Source: Actinomycetes bacterium
Lineage (GTDB): Bacteria; Actinomycetota; Acidimicrobiia; Acidimicrobiales; Acidimicrobiaceae
DNA: 30,414 nucleotides
Direction: 5' to 3'
NCBI GenBank assembly: GCA_021819725.1
Contig: JAKAQR010000036.1
Coordinates: 1 to 30,414 of the forward strand
Part shown: piece by piece, positions 8,324 through 17,582 of the stretch
Position numbering within the stretch: position 1 is the stretch's first letter
Layout of the letters: every line of letters begins with the position of its first letter
Notes under the pieces: generated by a model
What the model saw: the letters and a program-made list of their open reading frames with translations, nothing else
What the model was told of the DNA's origin: nothing
Databases searched by the model: none
Translations under genes and position numbers: made by a program

Positions 8324-9421
8324 ATGGGCATACGGTTTCGAGGGGGTGTTGTCCTCTTCAGCACTTTTCTATCTCTCCTCTTCGCGCTCTTTGCGGGTGG
8401 CTCGCTGGCCTGGCACCTCTTCGATTTTCTACTAGTTTTGCTCGCCATCGCCCTCTTCAGCCAGCTAGGACCGCTCTCGAGCATCCTGGTCACACGAGGG
8501 TTAAACCCCGGTCCGTACTATGCCGGCGGTTGGCTTGAAGTAACCCTTACGGTGACGGCTACTAGGTGGCCGTGGCTCCATCTCGTCATGGTCGATCACA
8601 CGCAGTCCGCGCGGGGAACGGAGGAGCATCGGTTCGTCCTCACCACGCTTGGTGATCGAGTGCAGACGATCAGGTACGAAGTAGCCGACCTCCAGCGCGG
8701 CTCGCTCGAGTTTGGGGACATCGCTATCATCACCAGCGACTTCTTTGGCTTCTTTCAACGCGCAATCAGGATCGAGCAGGATGCCATCCGTCTACATGTC
8801 TGGCCAAAAATCATTGGCCTCAGTAGGGCTGAACTGCAAAATTATCTATGGAATGGGCAGCAACTTGCTACGCGTCGAACTCGCCAAGCGTCGACGCAAT
8901 TACAAGGCATTCGCGAGTACATCCCAGGAGATCGCCTGTCGCACGTGCATTGGAAAACTACGGCAAGAACAGGCGAGTTCAAAGTCAAGCACTTTGAACC
9001 AGAGAATGAGGCCGAGTTCATCGTCTTGTTGGACACCGCATCACACTTCGCAGCCAACGACTGGGAGCTCGCCATCTCTATCGCCGCGTCGCTCGTGTAC
9101 CAGTCGAACCGCTCACAGCTGATGCTTCGCATCACCACGCTCGACCAACCCTTTGATCACACTTCACTGCTCTCCGGTCAGAGTGCCTTAGTGCGCATGA
9201 TGGACTTCTTGAGCGCGCTGAACTACGGTAGCCACGACCCATTGGACCCCGTTCACGATGCGCGTTACCGAGGGCACGTATTGGTGATCACCACCAATCG
9301 ATATCGAGCCATCTGGAAGAGCGGCGCTGACTCCATCATCATCGTTGGGGACGGAGGCGTCACCAGTCTTGCCGATTGGCGAGCACACCTCGGCCTAACC
9401 AGAGAACGAGCGTCGAGATGA
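8324..9421 (+). CDS. DUF58 domain membrane protein
   Basis: A 365-residue protein with two adjacent N-terminal membrane helices (about residues 8-25 and 28-47) and a long cytoplasmic or envelope-facing part. The DUF58 signature lies at residues 197-223: REYIPGDRLSHVHWKTTART followed by a basic segment GEFKVKHFEPE. After this comes a von Willebrand-like segment beginning FIVLLDTAS. Such proteins are usually encoded with a MoxR AAA+ ATPase and a transglutaminase-like protein; this gene overlaps the transglutaminase gene by four bases (ATGA) and a MoxR gene follows. Their joint role is poorly known; cell-envelope integrity and metal-loading of large complexes have been proposed for relatives. 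An overlapping ATG at 8317 is out of frame. Confidence 0.9.
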   Translation: MGIRFRGGVVLFSTFLSLLFALFAGGSLAWHLFDFLLVLLAIALFSQLGPLSSILVTRGLNPGPYYAGGWLEVTLTVTATRWPWLHLVMVDHTQSARGTEEHRFVLTTLGDRVQTIRYEVADLQRGSLEFGDIAIITSDFFGFFQRAIRIEQDAIRLHVWPKIIGLSRAELQNYLWNGQQLATRRTRQASTQLQGIREYIPGDRLSHVHWKTTARTGEFKVKHFEPENEAEFIVLLDTASHFAANDWELAISIAASLVYQSNRSQLMLRITTLDQPFDHTSLLSGQSALVRMMDFLSALNYGSHDPLDPVHDARYRGHVLVITTNRYRAIWKSGADSIIIVGDGGVTSLADWRAHLGLTRERASR

Positions 9422-11499
9422 ACAGATCACTTCTCCTCGGTCTTTGGGCAACTGCCCTGTTCTGGCCGTTGGTCCACTCCGGAGGATACCCGGACGCGTT
9501 CGTTCTCGCCATCACCCCCATCCTTCTTGCGTTGACGGAGTCATGGCCCCATTGGACGCTGCGTTTGATCGGTTGGATCGCGCTCCTGTATCTCCAGCTG
9601 TGTTCTCTTTGGGACCGTTGGGTCTCGCTACCCGCTCTCGGTGCCGCCGTCCACAGCGTGAGTCACCAACTCCTCATCCTCCCGCTCCATCGATGGACCC
9701 AGATAAGCGCACATAACGCGGCGCCCTTTGTGTTGCTCGGCGTACTGTTGGGTTGGCTCATTTTCCGACGCTGTCAGCACTACAATCAAGTTTTGGCACT
9801 GATGGTCTTCGGCACTGTCATGATCTGTGTCGACCACGTGCTCTGGGGGCTGACCGCCGAGTTGCCTCTCGCGAGCTACCTGATCGTAGGACTCATCATC
9901 CTCGTCAATGTTCACCAGGTCGAAATCGGTGGGACCAAGGTCAGCGTAGCACGCAGGCCTGTGGTCAACGCGCTCGCGGCTATCGTAGTGCTCGCCCCGC
10001 TCGTCATAGGCTTCGAACTCCCCTCGCATGCACCGCTTCACCTTGGAGCCCTCCTCACCGATTTTCGCACCACTGGTGCGACGGCCGGTCTCGCCACGAC
10101 TGGGTATGGAGCGGGGATCACCCAAATCGATCATTCGCTCGTACCGAACCAAGCTCCTGTGTTTGTCGCCCACACCAACGCACCGTATTACTGGCAAGCC
10201 GCTACCTACAACACATTTAACGGATTGAGCTGGTCGAACAAGGGTCCCACATCGGTCTTTGAGCACCTCGCAGGCGGAAGCGATGTACCGATCATCGCAC
10301 CCTACTTCGAAGGAAGCCACGACACACTCGTACATGCGAAGATTGTTGACACCTCGCGGCACGCTCTGACCAATCTGTTCTACATGGGGGCGCCGCTGAA
10401 GTTTTCGGTCACCACTACCGTGCATTCGCGATCGGGCCGCATTGACGTAAAGGGTCTCCGAAACTATCGCCTGAGCGCCTTTGAGCCGCTCTACACCACC
10501 AAGGAACTTGCGAACCGCCCCTACGGCGACATCCCTCGAAACTTACAAGATGACCTCGAGCTTCCCAGTACCCTCTCCTCACGAGTCAGTCAATTAGCCA
10601 AGCGTCTTGCTGCAGGCACCAGCGGTCCATTCGATGCCGCGCAAACGATCAAGAGGTACCTTGACGCCCACTACCGCTACTCCTATCACGTCGCTCGGAG
10701 TCCCCACGATGTCGTCAATCAATTTCTCTTCGTGGACCGACAAGGCTACTGCGATCAATTCTCAACATCATTCATCATGATGATGCGCTCGCTCGGGGTG
10801 CCCGCGCGCTGGGTCGTAGGGTATGCACCAGGCACGTACAACAAGACGGAGAAGGGTTACTTAGTGCGTCAGGTCGACGCCCACTCCTGGGCCCAGATCT
10901 GGCTCAGTGGAGCCGGTTGGGTACCATTTGACCCCACCCCTGGCTTCAGTTTCCCCATATACTCGACTGCTGGCGTGCTCCGCGGACCTCAAACGCAACC
11001 CGTTGCCCCATCGCCAGGTATTGCCAAGCTCGGCCTGCCTACACCCCCTTCGCTCAATGCTGATGCCCATCTCCGCAAGATCCCCACCCGGCGAGGCCAA
11101 AAGCGCGCAACCCAAAACCCCGAGGGGCAGCACACAGAAGAAATCGGTATCGCAACACTCATCCTTGCCGCATCGGCCGTTCTCATATGGCGATGGCAGA
11201 GGGGCCGCGCGCGCAGGAACGAAACGTTCCAGCTGTGGATCGATATACAACGGATCTCACGCCGCAGTTTTGGAGCCCAGTGGAGTGCAAGCAGCCCGCG
11301 AGAATGGGGGCAGACTTGGGCGAATCACTTCCCCCACGACGGCGGTCTTGTCCAACCATTGGTGCGTTTACTCGAGCTATCCTTCTACTCGCAGAAGCCG
11401 TTATCCTCAGGCGAGACAGCCGAGGCCAAGAGACTATGGGAGACGCTACGAGGTCGTGCACGACGCCTGCACCGATCGAAGCTCAAGGTTGGCCAGTAA
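9418..11499 (+). CDS. DUF3488/transglutaminase-like membrane protein
   Basis: A 693-residue membrane protein. Several transmembrane helices occupy about residues 1-200 (DUF3488-like), followed by an external domain with the papain-like transglutaminase core. The catalytic triad is visible: C445 in QGYCDQFST, H489 in DAHSWAQIW and D505 in GWVPFDPTPG. A further membrane helix lies near 576-592, and a short cytoplasmic C-terminal tail ends the protein. Bacterial members probably act as proteases or cross-linking enzymes on envelope substrates, but none is known here. ATG 9418 overlaps the DUF58 stop as ATGA, which implies translational coupling. A longer start at 9376 would overlap the upstream gene by 45 bases and is less likely. 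Confidence 0.92.
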   Translation: MNRSLLLGLWATALFWPLVHSGGYPDAFVLAITPILLALTESWPHWTLRLIGWIALLYLQLCSLWDRWVSLPALGAAVHSVSHQLLILPLHRWTQISAHNAAPFVLLGVLLGWLIFRRCQHYNQVLALMVFGTVMICVDHVLWGLTAELPLASYLIVGLIILVNVHQVEIGGTKVSVARRPVVNALAAIVVLAPLVIGFELPSHAPLHLGALLTDFRTTGATAGLATTGYGAGITQIDHSLVPNQAPVFVAHTNAPYYWQAATYNTFNGLSWSNKGPTSVFEHLAGGSDVPIIAPYFEGSHDTLVHAKIVDTSRHALTNLFYMGAPLKFSVTTTVHSRSGRIDVKGLRNYRLSAFEPLYTTKELANRPYGDIPRNLQDDLELPSTLSSRVSQLAKRLAAGTSGPFDAAQTIKRYLDAHYRYSYHVARSPHDVVNQFLFVDRQGYCDQFSTSFIMMMRSLGVPARWVVGYAPGTYNKTEKGYLVRQVDAHSWAQIWLSGAGWVPFDPTPGFSFPIYSTAGVLRGPQTQPVAPSPGIAKLGLPTPPSLNADAHLRKIPTRRGQKRATQNPEGQHTEEIGIATLILAASAVLIWRWQRGRARRNETFQLWIDIQRISRRSFGAQWSASSPREWGQTWANHFPHDGGLVQPLVRLLELSFYSQKPLSSGETAEAKRLWETLRGRARRLHRSKLKVGQ

Positions 11500-12025
11500 G
11501 GACCGCGCATCGGCGAGCCACCTCGCCACATGACGCTAACGCCCGCGCAACGGCCTCAGCCACCGTCAATGGAATCATCTCCGCTGTCGTGGCGACCAGC
11601 TGCTCCCCCAGGAGAACCTGATCAGTCGCCAATCCTCCCAATAGTGCGCCCGAGGGACAACATCGCTCGCCACTCGACCAACGTCATCCGTCGGTGTTGG
11701 CGAGGTCGGAGCCAGGCGGACCCTGTAGAAGTCCGTCGGCAGGACGCCGACCCGTTGTGCCCGACGAAGCCAAGACCAGGCACGACTCGTGACTGCGGTC
11801 AAGGAGGGGGTACGCAGGAGCGCCGAGGGGCAGACCCGATCACACAGACGCGATGGTTTGACTGAAATCACTTAGCTGTGTGCAGGCATGTTCCCGAGTA
11901 TGGAGCGGCTACCAACTGGTGTGATTGTCGATATACCCTGTGAGTGGGTAGGATCTCTACGTAGTGCCAGCAATTTTTGGATGACGGGGGTCGCCTTGGG
12001 GAACGGATCGATAGTCCCAACTACC
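11500..12025. other. Gap between transglutaminase and moxR genes
   Basis: About half a kilobase with no supported gene on either strand. Frames of about 100 codons exist on both strands (11530-11865 plus, 11575-11871 minus) but are mutually overlapping and have no recognisable domain. The MoxR frame is open back to 11888, so the start of that gene may lie inside this stretch. The gap argues that moxR may have its own promoter. Confidence 0.4.
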
Positions 12026-12973
12026 ATGGATCAGCTCGATCCGCAACTGGGTCGTATCGTCAACAATTTGGAGACAACCATCATCGGTAAGCGCTCCCTC
12101 ATGGAGTTCATGGTGACCGCCGTACTCGCACAGGGACATGTACTGATCGATGACGTACCCGGTGTTGGCAAAACCACCGTTGCTACGACTCTGGCACGCA
12201 GTCTTGGCTTAACGCATCGCCGGATCCAATGCACGCCAGACCTCTTGCCCACTGACATCACCGGCGTGACCATCTTTCATCCCGGTACCCGTCAGTTCGA
12301 GTTTCATCCCGGACCAGTCTTTGCGAACCTCGTGATCGCCGATGAGATCAACCGCACCTCGCCACGAACGCAGAGCGCACTCCTGGAGGTCATGGAGGAG
12401 GGACAGGTGACGGTCGACGGAGTCACCCATCCGCTGCAACCACCTTTCCTGGTGGTCGCCACCCAGAATCCGATTGAGTACGACGGGACGTTCCCGTTAC
12501 CCGAGAGCCAACTCGATCGTTTTCTCTTTCGGCTCAACGTTGGTTATCCCAGCGTCGAGGAGGAATCGAACATACTCTCCCAGTCGGACGAGACACGCTC
12601 ACCAGAATCGGTCCAAGCCGTCATCACCCTACCAGAGTTACTCGAGCGGATGCAGGCGGTTAAGCGTGTTCACGTATCCGATACCATACGCGACTACATC
12701 GCGAGAATCGCCGAAACAACTCGATCCTCGCCGCGAATCGAGTTGGGCATGAGCCCTCGAGCCTCCTTAGCGCTCTATCGAGCGGCCCAAGCCTGGGCAC
12801 TCCTGCATAGCCGAGCGTACGTGGTACCCGACGACGTGCTGACCCTCGCCCCTTTCGTCGTGGAACATCGTTTGATACTCTCGCGAACCTCTGGCACGCC
12901 GACTGTGCATTTAGTAGATGATGTATTCAAAGGATTGCTCCAAACGGTGCCGATACCTCCCCTCGTGCAATGA
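12026..12973 (+). CDS. moxR: MoxR-family AAA+ ATPase
   Basis: A 315-residue AAA+ ATPase. It shows Walker A (DVPGVGKT, residues 43-50), Walker B (LVIADEINR, with D106-E107), the sensor segment ATQNP (N148), arginine-rich LPESQLDRFLFRL after it, and a C-terminal helical lid (GMSPRASLALYRAAQAWALL). MoxR ATPases act as chaperone-like remodellers, usually with DUF58 or VWA partners encoded next door, both of which are just upstream here. I chose ATG 12026 (MDQLDPQLGRIV) because the family starts with this helix; earlier starts at 11981 or 11888 add atypical sequence. No strong ribosome binding site is visible. The usual gene order is moxR first; here it follows its partners. Confidence 0.9.
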   Translation: MDQLDPQLGRIVNNLETTIIGKRSLMEFMVTAVLAQGHVLIDDVPGVGKTTVATTLARSLGLTHRRIQCTPDLLPTDITGVTIFHPGTRQFEFHPGPVFANLVIADEINRTSPRTQSALLEVMEEGQVTVDGVTHPLQPPFLVVATQNPIEYDGTFPLPESQLDRFLFRLNVGYPSVEEESNILSQSDETRSPESVQAVITLPELLERMQAVKRVHVSDTIRDYIARIAETTRSSPRIELGMSPRASLALYRAAQAWALLHSRAYVVPDDVLTLAPFVVEHRLILSRTSGTPTVHLVDDVFKGLLQTVPIPPLVQ

Positions 12974-13014
12974 GAACGTGAGCACCGCGAGAGAGCCAGA
13001 CACTCGCCACGTTC
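12974..13014 (+). terminator. Hairpin after moxR
   Basis: Directly after the moxR stop, GAACGTG (12974-12980) pairs with CACGTTC (13008-13014) and GCGAG (12987-12991) with CTCGC (13003-13007), leaving a six-base bulge on the 5' side and an 11-base loop. No U-tract follows, so it may mark an mRNA end rather than be a classic intrinsic terminator. Confidence 0.4.
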
Positions 13015-13565
13015 ACCTTTGCGTAACCCGCCTCTACGAAGGCGGATCTCCCCCATCCCAATGACGAACCAATTGATGCGATAACGCCTCCACGGCAACC
13101 CAGCTGTGCACCCCTGCCCACCGCGGCTCACCGGTCGTTCGTCAAGCCGCGGCCCCTCGACAGCCTTCGGTCGCGCCAGACAAACGAAGGGAAGGACCTT
13201 TGGAATCGACAAAATCAAGAGACCGCCGCGCGAAGGCAAGAACGAGCTGGCGCTATCGAATCACTGGCTCGGCTCAATAGCACGGGACAGAAGCAGTCTC
13301 TCTATCTCATGATCAGGGCGGGATGCTCTCGCCGCTACCCGTCCTGGCGCAGCTATGCTCAGGTGGCGATGACGCAGTGGCCTGGCAGCCGTCGAAGCCC
13401 AACACCGACTGGGGTTGGGCCGTCGAGTCTCAAACTGTGAGCCAAGCACAACGATGCGCCAGGCGTATACGATCGATCATCGGTCCCCTCTCATGCGACC
13501 TCCGTGACCGCGATAGCGCGGTACAGAGCGGTGTATCATCACTACCCAGGTCGCAAGACAGCTCG
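13015..13565. other. Intergenic, no supported gene
   Basis: Lies between the moxR hairpin and the convergent DUF805 gene. Open frames on either strand are short and lack start signals or domains. No repeats or RNA gene recognised. Confidence 0.4.
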
Positions 13566-14063
13566 TCAATGCATCTGTGGTCCATAACGGTTATCAACAA
13601 CACCACGTTGACAGTCGAAGACGACGATGACAATCTCAAGAACAAATATGGCCATGCCAAAAAGCCCCAAGCCAAGAAACACAGGGGCGACGGAACGCAT
13701 CATGTAAACTCCCGACGTTCCGCGGGCAACAACAGTCGCCACGGTCACAAGTACTAGAAACAGAGCGCTCATCGCGGCCCCTATCACAATCCACCAGCCG
13801 CTATGACCGGCGTCATGGAGCCTCCTCGTCTGCAGTGCGGCCACCGGGATGACATTGAGAAGGCTAAAGGCCAGCCCAATCCAACCCCCGAGCCCTACTG
13901 CATAGCTCAACCGAGACAGAATCAAGGAGGCGACGAGATTGATGGCGACGATCTTCCAGAACTCTTGCCGCGACGATCTCCCGTGGAAATCGTTCCATCG
14001 AAGCAGGTACAGCAGGTAGGCCTCTTTGATCGAGACGTCTTTCGTGGTGGGAACTACTCTCAT
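13566..14063 (-). CDS. DUF805 family membrane protein
   Basis: A 165-residue inner-membrane protein with four predicted helices. The two hallmarks of DUF805 are present: FHGRSSRQEFW (residues 26-36) before the first membrane helix, and RRLHDAGHSGWW (residues 80-91) before the third. The function of the family is unknown. Start ATG 14063 has an excellent ribosome binding site, AAGGAGGG, with about four bases of spacing. The gene is transcribed alone on the minus strand. A first-helix precursor segment (SIKEAYLLYLLRW) is typical of the family, which supports the chosen start. Confidence 0.9.
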   Translation of the reverse strand: MRVVPTTKDVSIKEAYLLYLLRWNDFHGRSSRQEFWKIVAINLVASLILSRLSYAVGLGGWIGLAFSLLNVIPVAALQTRRLHDAGHSGWWIVIGAAMSALFLVLVTVATVVARGTSGVYMMRSVAPVFLGLGLFGMAIFVLEIVIVVFDCQRGVVDNRYGPQMH

Positions 14064-14681
14064 TTACCCTCCTTATGAGGCTACAATAGACATGATTCAC
14101 CTGGCCGATGTCAACCAATCGGGCGACATGTCGCCTTCAAAAAGGCTACAACTCTTCGGTGGCGCGAGCAATGCTTGGTGACGCCAGTGCCAAGAGCAAG
14201 TTTTGTCGAAGTCTTCGTCTTAGAGGGGACCATTGGCCTGCGCTCGCTCATCTTTCTTGGTTACGATCGACACCCAGGCAACTCGCTCTCCAGCACAGCG
14301 ACCAAGGGCACCCCACCCGGCCCCGAGTTGGGAGGACACCAACACTCAGCCAACGACGCTAACGCAAAGGCCGGGCCAAAGCCCATGTTATGGGGACAAA
14401 GAGGTGCATCCCCAGATTTTGCTCACCACCTCCTGCACAGCCGAGATCGGCACTGATAGCAGTTCGTACGCCCGTTGGCGCAGTCCATCCCAGCGGCGTA
14501 GCGAGCCCTTGCATAACGTGAGGTCGAGATCCCCTTTGGGCCTGATCCCGTCACCCCACCCATCTCGTTCACCACCAGATGCCAGATCGAACCCAGCACC
14601 AAGGATCGCTGATCACCCTGCCGTTTCAGTTGAGAGACGCGGGGCGCTTCCGCCTCAAGCGAATCCTCGTAGACTGCGGTA
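14064..14681. other. Intergenic, possibly with gene remnants
   Basis: Divergent region between the DUF805 and racemase genes. No complete gene is supported. A minus-strand segment near 14420-14560 reads as plausible protein (DLDLTLCKGSLRRWDGLRQR) without start or family. TAGACT at 14670-14675 is a candidate -10 element six bases before the racemase start. Confidence 0.35.
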
Positions 14682-15398
14682 GTGGCTACTTCTTCACGTG
14701 TGATCGGGATGTTAGGGGGGATGAGCTGGGAGTCAACGGCACAGTACTACCGCTTGGCCAACGAGCTCGTAAGCGCTCGGCTTGGAGGTCTCCACTCCGC
14801 CAAAATTCTCCTGGTCTCGCTCGACTTTGCCGATATCGAATCCCTCCAGATCCAGGGGGAATGGGAGGAGGCTGGGCGTCTGCTCGCACAGTCTGCGAGA
14901 GAGCTTGAGGCGGGTGGCGCCGAGGTGGTAGTGCTTTGCACCAACACGATGCACAACGTTGCGGATCAGATTCAAGCAGCGGTAAGAATCCCACTGCTCC
15001 ACTTGGCCGACGTGGCCGCCCGAGCCGTCATTACAGCTGGGCTCACCACCGTCGCCTTGCTGGGCACCAGCTTCACCATGGAACAAGATTTCTATCGCGA
15101 ACGGCTCGCCCAACATGGCCTCACCGTCGTCATTCCTCCACCAGAGGACCGCGCCGAAGTGCATCGCATCATCTACGATGAACTCTGCCTCGGCAATGTC
15201 GAGGACAGTTCCCGCCAGATCTATCGCAACATCATTACCCGTCTCTCTCATGTAGGGGCCGAAGGCGTCATCCTGGGCTGCACCGAGATCGAAATGCTCG
15301 TCTCCCAAGCCGATAGCCCGATTCCAGTTTTTCCAACAACCCGCCTTCATGTTGAGGCTGCGGTGAACTTCTCCCTTGGCATGGAACCAAGCTCCTAG
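14682..15398 (+). CDS. Aspartate/glutamate racemase family protein
   Basis: A 238-residue cofactor-independent racemase-like enzyme. The family start VIGMLGGMSWESTAQYYRL is present, and the two catalytic cysteines lie in VVLCTNTMHN (C86) and GVILGCTEIEML (C200). Known members interconvert L- and D-aspartate or glutamate by a two-base mechanism using these thiols; YgeA-type relatives have broader amino acid racemase activity, so the substrate is not fixed. The start is GTG 14682; GTG 14700 is possible and gives a more typical short N terminus. TAGACT sits six bases upstream of 14682, consistent with a leaderless message. The gene is alone and converges on the substrate-binding protein gene. 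Confidence 0.88.
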   Translation: MATSSRVIGMLGGMSWESTAQYYRLANELVSARLGGLHSAKILLVSLDFADIESLQIQGEWEEAGRLLAQSARELEAGGAEVVVLCTNTMHNVADQIQAAVRIPLLHLADVAARAVITAGLTTVALLGTSFTMEQDFYRERLAQHGLTVVIPPPEDRAEVHRIIYDELCLGNVEDSSRQIYRNIITRLSHVGAEGVILGCTEIEMLVSQADSPIPVFPTTRLHVEAAVNFSLGMEPSS

Positions 15399-15692
15399 CT
15401 GATTTCCCCAACCCAACGGTCGATGCGACATCCATCGTCGAACGCAACATCGATCGCACACCCACGGCCTAACCGCAGTTTGATACCGATATCGCATTGA
15501 CCCGCTAGCCACTCTCGCCACCATCAAGCGCTGGAGGGTTGGCAATGTGGCCAGTGCGGCTGACTTCCATCCTTGGCCACCTGCTCGAATCTGCGTTCGC
15601 TGCTGCCTTGCCAACGGTTTCGATGACACCCGAGATCGGCTCCGCGATGGGGATCATAGCAAGAACACCGTTGTCCGTGGTCAGAGCCCCAT

Positions 15693-15749
15693 CGCCGTTA
15701 GCCTTCGGGAACGCCGTTAGCCCCCTGGAGAGTCGTTAGCTCCTTGGAG
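15693..15749. repeat. Three-copy 19-bp tandem repeat at the SBP gene end
   Basis: Three imperfect 19-bp units follow each other exactly: 15693-15711 (cgccgttagccttcgggaa), 15712-15730 (cgccgttagccccctggag) and 15731-15749 (agtcgttagctccttggag). The core gttag recurs at 15697, 15716 and 15735. The third unit contains the stop codon of the binding-protein gene (15736-15738). Because 19 is not a multiple of three, each unit changes the reading frame. Confidence 0.75.
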
Positions 15750-17421
15750 AAAGGTGCAAGACGACAACCTCATTGGTAGGGTTATCTGGCTGACCCGACT
15801 CATACGGGTTACTCGGGGTCGGCCAGCCCACAAAGTTGGTGTTGTTGTACTCATCGAATGCTGCGCCATACACCGTTGGGATCACTGGTAAGTTCGTCGC
15901 CACGTAGCTCGCGATCGGAACGAGGGCGGCACGCTGCTGACTTAATGTCGACGCCTGAGCCAGGCCAGCCAGATCTGTATTGATCGTAGGATTGTTCAGT
16001 CGTTCATAGTCACCGGTAGCAGCGGTGGTCGCGAGGGAGGACGCCAACCAGCCATCATATTGCTGGTATGGGGTGATACCCTGGGCCGACCAGTGCTCGG
16101 TGAGCTGGAAGTTCCCTGACGCCACATCACTTGACCAAGCGGACACGGACTGCCCAACGAAGGTCGCATCGATGTGGGCCTTCTGCAGATCAGCTGCCAC
16201 GATTTCGTCATCGGCGGCATAGTCACTATACGAAGACGGATCCGTCACCTGGATCGTCACCGTCTTGCCGTTGAGCTGGTAGTAACCATTGGAGCCTATC
16301 GTATAGCCGGCCTTTTTTAAGACCGCGTCCGCCGCCTGAACACTGCCATTGTCGTTGACCGTGTACTTGGCCAGCGCAGAGGTGCTGTAGGACTTGAACG
16401 TAGGCAACACGAGACCCGAAAGATTGGTCACGGGCGGCTCAAGCCCTGACTCACCATCGGTGGAGATCGCATTCCGGTCGATGGCATCACTGATGGCTTG
16501 GCGCACCGGGAGCTGGTCCGTCGGCCAGGTATGAAGATTCGGAATCAACGACACCGTATTCTCGGGATTGAACCATGCCTTGTGATGTGCAGGATCGGGA
16601 TTGATGTAGAGTTTGTCAAGACCTGTGATGAAGTTACCAGCCCATTGTGCTTGGTTGGTGTCCAGTGCCTCAAGTGCCGTCGTGTTCGACGAATAGACCG
16701 GAAAGTCCAGCGTTGTTACATGAACTGGCTGCCAATAGAGGGGGTTTTTGGTTAGCGTGATGCCCTCAGGAGTGAAGGTCGCCAACTTGTAGGGACCACT
16801 CCCTACCGGGTTCGGATCCTGATACTTGCCCGGATCTCCTACCTTGCTCCAGATCGCCTCGGGAACGATAGGAACGTTAGCGATACCCTGAAGGTTGGTG
16901 TATTGGGGGGTGGGAAACGTGATCGTCACCGCATCCCCTGAGACCGAGACGCTCGAGATCGTCAACCCATTGGTATTGATATCAGGGTACTGCTTTACCA
17001 GGTTATAGGTGAAGGCAACATCTGCTGGCGTAAGCGCGCTCCCATTACTCCACTTGACACCCTTTCGAATAGAGAAGGTAATCGCCGTTCCATTCGAGTT
17101 CCACTGGTACGAGGTAGCGAGCCACGGATACGAGACCGTCGGCTTCGCGAGATCGAATTGATAGAGCGGCTCGTAGATCATCGAGGTCGCCCCAAGGAGT
17201 TGCGCCGCCGAAGTCGCCAAGAACGGGTTAAAGTTCCTGCTGATCGGGTTTGTTGGGCTTGACTCCATCGTCAGGACCTGCGCAGAGGCACCCTGGGATG
17301 AGGTCGTCTTTGACGAACTACTGCTACTCGTGCTACTGCTTCCACAGGCACTTAAGGCGATACCTGTCGCCACTACCATCGCCATACCAAGGCGAAACCG
17401 CCTACCGTTGAAGATTTCCAT
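15736..17421 (-). CDS. ABC transporter substrate-binding lipoprotein (SBP family 5)
   Basis: A 561-residue extracellular solute-binding protein of the Opp/Dpp type. The signal peptide MEIFNGRRFRLGMAMVVATG ends at lipobox LSAC (C26), followed by a Ser-rich linker. Family features include YQWNSNGTAITFSIRKGVKW (the --F-LR-GVKWSDG region) with LTPADVAFTYN, and GSGPYKL. In this setting it should capture beta-linked oligosaccharides, because the neighbouring LacI regulator and GH1 enzyme are sugar-related; family members also bind peptides. I prefer ATG 17421 over the longer frame to 17508, since it gives a canonical signal. It lies 161 bp downstream of the OppF gene, behind a strong hairpin, and the stop sits in a tandem repeat. 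Its own promoter is possible. Confidence 0.9.
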   Translation of the reverse strand: MEIFNGRRFRLGMAMVVATGIALSACGSSSTSSSSSSKTTSSQGASAQVLTMESSPTNPISRNFNPFLATSAAQLLGATSMIYEPLYQFDLAKPTVSYPWLATSYQWNSNGTAITFSIRKGVKWSNGSALTPADVAFTYNLVKQYPDINTNGLTISSVSVSGDAVTITFPTPQYTNLQGIANVPIVPEAIWSKVGDPGKYQDPNPVGSGPYKLATFTPEGITLTKNPLYWQPVHVTTLDFPVYSSNTTALEALDTNQAQWAGNFITGLDKLYINPDPAHHKAWFNPENTVSLIPNLHTWPTDQLPVRQAISDAIDRNAISTDGESGLEPPVTNLSGLVLPTFKSYSTSALAKYTVNDNGSVQAADAVLKKAGYTIGSNGYYQLNGKTVTIQVTDPSSYSDYAADDEIVAADLQKAHIDATFVGQSVSAWSSDVASGNFQLTEHWSAQGITPYQQYDGWLASSLATTAATGDYERLNNPTINTDLAGLAQASTLSQQRAALVPIASYVATNLPVIPTVYGAAFDEYNNTNFVGWPTPSNPYESGQPDNPTNEVVVLHLSPRS

Positions 17422-17466
17422 CCTGCTACTAGCCTTTCCATTCAAGGTGATAAGAACCATCACTAG

Positions 17467-17501
17467 GCGACGCGCCCTTGGCCCCACCAAGAGCGCGTCG
17501 C
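17467..17501 (-). other. 15-bp hairpin between oppF and SBP genes
   Basis: Bases 17467-17481 (gcgacgcgcccttgg on the plus strand) pair with 17487-17501 around a five-base loop. On the minus strand the only non-Watson-Crick pair is a G-U wobble, whereas on the plus strand it would be a C-A mismatch, so the structure fits an RNA of the transporter operon. No U-tract follows it, which argues against a simple terminator. It may stabilise or define separate mRNA segments for the transporter and the binding protein. Confidence 0.65.
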
Positions 17502-17582
17502 AACCCATCTACCACTCAGACTCTGTCTGCCTCCCTTCGCACCACTCCTACCTTCTTCAAGGAGAACTCACAGGCCAACACC

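Noticed and set aside
9628..10425. 265-codon minus-strand open frame
   Set aside because: It is antisense to the transglutaminase gene and has the charged, low-similarity composition of a shadow frame.
14420..14640. Protein-like minus-strand segments near the racemase gene
   Set aside because: Composition looks natural in places, but there is no start, no family and the frame changes; evidence is weaker than for the 2583-3160 case.
14733..15629. 298-codon minus-strand open frame
   Set aside because: It is antisense to the racemase gene, whose catalytic motifs prove the plus strand to be coding.
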